Shown here piece by piece: positions 62,429 through 64,000 of a stretch of 64,000 nucleotides of DNA (position 1 is the first letter of the stretch; every line of letters begins with the position of its first letter). Location: NCBI GenBank assembly GCA_002162825.1, contig MAAU01000091.1, positions 1 through 64,000 of the forward strand. The letters are read 5' to 3'. Origin of the DNA: Gammaproteobacteria bacterium 54_18_T64 (GTDB lineage Bacteria > Pseudomonadota > Gammaproteobacteria > Pseudomonadales > Porticoccaceae). The position numbers and the translations under genes are program-made. The notes beneath the pieces are model-generated. The model made no database searches. It was not told where the DNA came from and worked only from the letters and a program-made list of their open reading frames with translations.

Positions 62429-62719
62429 ATGACCGTTGACTGGAGCGTGTATATAATCCGAGCCAGTGATTGCTCTCTTTACACGGGTATCAGTACCGAT
62501 GTTGAGCGGCGCTTTCTGCAGCATCAGCGTGGTGCAGGAGCCAAGTACTTTCATGCCGGGCGTCGGCCCGAGCAGGTGGTTTTTCGCGAGGCGGGTCACG
62601 ACCGTTCCAGCGCCAGTCGCCGCGAGGCGGCGATCAAAAAACTGCCGCGTAGCGAAAAGCTGCGCATGGCTGAAACTTTTACCGACATGGCCAGCGAAAA
62701 CTCGAGAGTAGAAAAATGA
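62429..62719 (+). CDS. GIY-YIG nuclease family protein (YhbQ-like)
   Basis: A 96-residue GIY-YIG domain with WSVYIIRASDCSLYTGISTDVERRFLQH. The Tyr-Ile pair and TGIS replace the typical motif, and EAAIKKLPRSEKL is conserved. DNA repair or end processing is likely. It overlaps the next gene by ATGA. Confidence 0.92.
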   Translation: MTVDWSVYIIRASDCSLYTGISTDVERRFLQHQRGAGAKYFHAGRRPEQVVFREAGHDRSSASRREAAIKKLPRSEKLRMAETFTDMASENSRVEK

Positions 62720-63027
62720 CCACAAGCGATCCAGAGCTACTACTGCGCGCCAAGTTGGAGGGCGAGACGGCAAAAATGCCCTGGCGCGAGCTACAGCGTT
62801 TTTTCGCCAACGGCACGGCAATTTATGTGGCGCCGGCTCTCGATTTGGTCGAGGTTGCGGCGCAGATGTCGAGCAATAATAAAACTCAGGTTGAGGCCTG
62901 GCAGGCCAGTGGTGAGCTCGGCCAAATTAGCGATGCTCTAGCCTTGGAGTGGTTCGAAGCCAACGCACTGATGTGGTCGGTGGTGGTGCGGCCCTGGGTG
63001 CTAGTTCAGCCTATTTTACAGGACTAA
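62716..63027 (+). CDS. DUF2288 family protein
   Basis: A 103-residue protein with KLEGETAKMPWRELQRFFANGTAIYVAPALDLVEVA, characteristic of DUF2288. Its role is unknown. It overlaps the GIY-YIG gene by four bases, so translation is coupled. Confidence 0.88.
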   Translation: MTTSDPELLLRAKLEGETAKMPWRELQRFFANGTAIYVAPALDLVEVAAQMSSNNKTQVEAWQASGELGQISDALALEWFEANALMWSVVVRPWVLVQPILQD

Positions 63028-63203
63028 AAATGCTTTCTCGGCTATCGTCAGTGGCGCAGCGATAGAGATTAAGCCTTGCTCTGTAGTGATTTGAGTATAT
63101 TGAAATGATCGCTGGCTTGGTGCAAATATGCGGTGAACTAATGTTCGCTTATCGGGCTTAAGTAGAGAGTATAAGTACTATTTAATATATAGTGTCGTGA
63201 TCG

Positions 63204-63247
63204 GCAGTCGGAGTACGGGGCAGTACCCTCGTTGCGGGAGCGACTGC
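63204..63247 (+). other. Possible structured leader upstream of pomA
   Basis: GCAGTCG (63204-63210) pairs with CGACTGC (63241-63247), closing a 30-base loop with smaller GTAC/GTAC and CCC/GGG pairs. It ends 31 bases before pomA. No match to the c-di-GMP riboswitch core was seen. Confidence 0.3.
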
Positions 63248-63278
63248 AGCTTTAGCTACTTTCTAAAGGGGAAGTCAA

Positions 63279-64000
63279 TTGGATCTAGCTACGCTCATAG
63301 GTTTTGTTGTTGCCGTGGGTATTATTATTGCCGCCATGATCATGGGGGGCGGAGTGATGCCCTTTGTCGACCTGCCCTCCATAGCGGTGGTTGTCGGCGG
63401 TACGCTTGGCGCGGTAATGATGCAGTACAACTTTAGCCAGTTTGTCGACGCCATCAAGGCGGGTATGAAGGCCCTGCTCTACAAGGCCCAGGTACCGGGT
63501 GAAGTGATCATGGAAATCGTCGATATGGCCAAGGAAACCCGCACCGGGGGGCTGCTTATTCTCGAGGAAAAAGAACCCAGCAGTGAGTTTCTGGCCAAGG
63601 GTGTGGGCATGCTGGTCGACGGCATGGAGGCGGAGGTCGTTTCCGAAACACTCACCGCGGAAAGAAATAGGGCGGCGGTGCGCCACGATGATGGAGCGGC
63701 AATTTTTGAAAAAATTGCCGAAGTGGCACCGGCCATGGGCATGATCGGCACGCTGGTTGGCCTGGTATTGATGCTCGGCAATATGGACGACCCGAAAAGT
63801 ATTGGCCCCGCCATGGCGGTGGCCCTGTTGACGACCCTCTACGGTGCCTTAATCGCCAATGTAGTCGCCTCACCCCTTGCAGGTAAGCTGGGCCTGCGCC
63901 GCAATGAAGAATTCCTGCTGCAATCAATTATTATCGACGGTATTTCCGGTATGCAGGAGGGTCGCAACCCGCGGGTTATCGACGACATGCTGCGCACCTA
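63279..64000 (+). CDS. pomA: Flagellar motor stator protein PomA/MotA type (partial)
   Basis: Ion-channel stator subunit. The visible 240 residues start MDLATLIGFVVAVGIIIAAMIMGGG with TTG at 63279 after AAAGGGGAAG. The helices and cytoplasmic loop match PomA (Na+-type) more than proton-type MotA; the loop shows EVAPAMGMIGTLVGLVLML. It runs off the right edge. A motB-type partner is expected downstream. Confidence 0.93.
   Translation, partial: MDLATLIGFVVAVGIIIAAMIMGGGVMPFVDLPSIAVVVGGTLGAVMMQYNFSQFVDAIKAGMKALLYKAQVPGEVIMEIVDMAKETRTGGLLILEEKEPSSEFLAKGVGMLVDGMEAEVVSETLTAERNRAAVRHDDGAAIFEKIAEVAPAMGMIGTLVGLVLMLGNMDDPKSIGPAMAVALLTTLYGALIANVVASPLAGKLGLRRNEEFLLQSIIIDGISGMQEGRNPRVIDDMLRT

Noticed and set aside
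63120-63278. c-di-GMP riboswitch or sigma-28 promoter before pomA
   Set aside because: Neither the GEMM core nor a TAAAG-N15-GCCGATAA pair could be found.
1-64000. CRISPR array, prophage, insertion sequence, tRNA or rRNA genes
   Set aside because: No regularly spaced repeats, transposase, integrase, phage structural genes or tRNA-like cloverleaf sequences were noticed; the region looks like stable chromosome.

Overview
The window is a piece of a gammaproteobacterial chromosome, probably from a marine, Na+-motile lineage near Cellvibrionales/Spongiibacteraceae. The pointers are the gene orders glnA-thiI-typA, proA-nadD-rsfS-rlmH-mrdA-rodA-mltB-rlpA-dacA-ybeD-lipB-lipA and the divergent fpr/LysR pair, all typical of Pseudomonas and relatives, together with a PomA-type stator and a PPi-type phosphofructokinase. 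The taxon is an inference; no rRNA or tRNA gene was seen.

Layout. 1-9779: housekeeping genes, namely the 5' end of glnA (minus), thiI, typA, pip-dtd, a PPi-phosphofructokinase divergent from mpl, and an SDR-like protein. 9776-14894 (minus): a two-gene signalling operon, a PAS-rich hybrid histidine kinase overlapping a hemerythrin-like/REC/EAL protein. 15038-20430 (minus): an acyl-CoA dehydrogenase downstream of a 1369-residue membrane protein built from two homologous halves. 20513-28177: MOSC protein, HDOD protein, a D-2-hydroxyacid dehydrogenase, and an RND/MMPL exporter with an acidic DPF repeat. 25850-29938 (minus): a tightly packed operon of porin, phosphate-binding-like periplasmic protein and cache-GGDEF-EAL protein, preceded by a long upstream region with a 16-bp perfect palindrome. 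30606-32695: MAPEG protein, a remnant of a CPA1 antiporter, Lon N-domain protein and MaoC-like dehydratase. 32908-45440: the cell-wall elongation and lipoate cluster from proA to a lipoprotein with an SLT-like domain. 45505-53000: small accessory and stress genes (NYN nuclease, porin, parvulin, Sel1 protein, histidine phosphatase, PpnP, GlpE, SDR, AhpD-like, GNAT, class I amidotransferase). 52881-63027: RapA, DMT transporter, Fpr/LysR, RNase AM, DbpA, SprT, SlyD, GIY-YIG and DUF2288. 63279-end: the start of pomA.

How the genes work together. The mrdA-rodA-mltB-rlpA-dacA block makes and trims peptidoglycan during elongation. mpl recycles murein peptides; lipB-lipA and ybeD serve lipoylation. 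nadD and rsfS-rlmH link NAD synthesis and ribosome maturation to that operon. Two multi-domain c-di-GMP proteins, an HDOD protein and a flagellar stator suggest a surface/motility decision network.

The most unusual items are the internally duplicated membrane protein; the porin/binding-protein/cyclase operon whose EAL domain has lost its DD metal pair; the hemerythrin-like domain missing several iron ligands; the DPF-repeat insertion in the RND exporter; and a recurring promoter core (TATAATGCGCGCC-like) upstream of many housekeeping genes.
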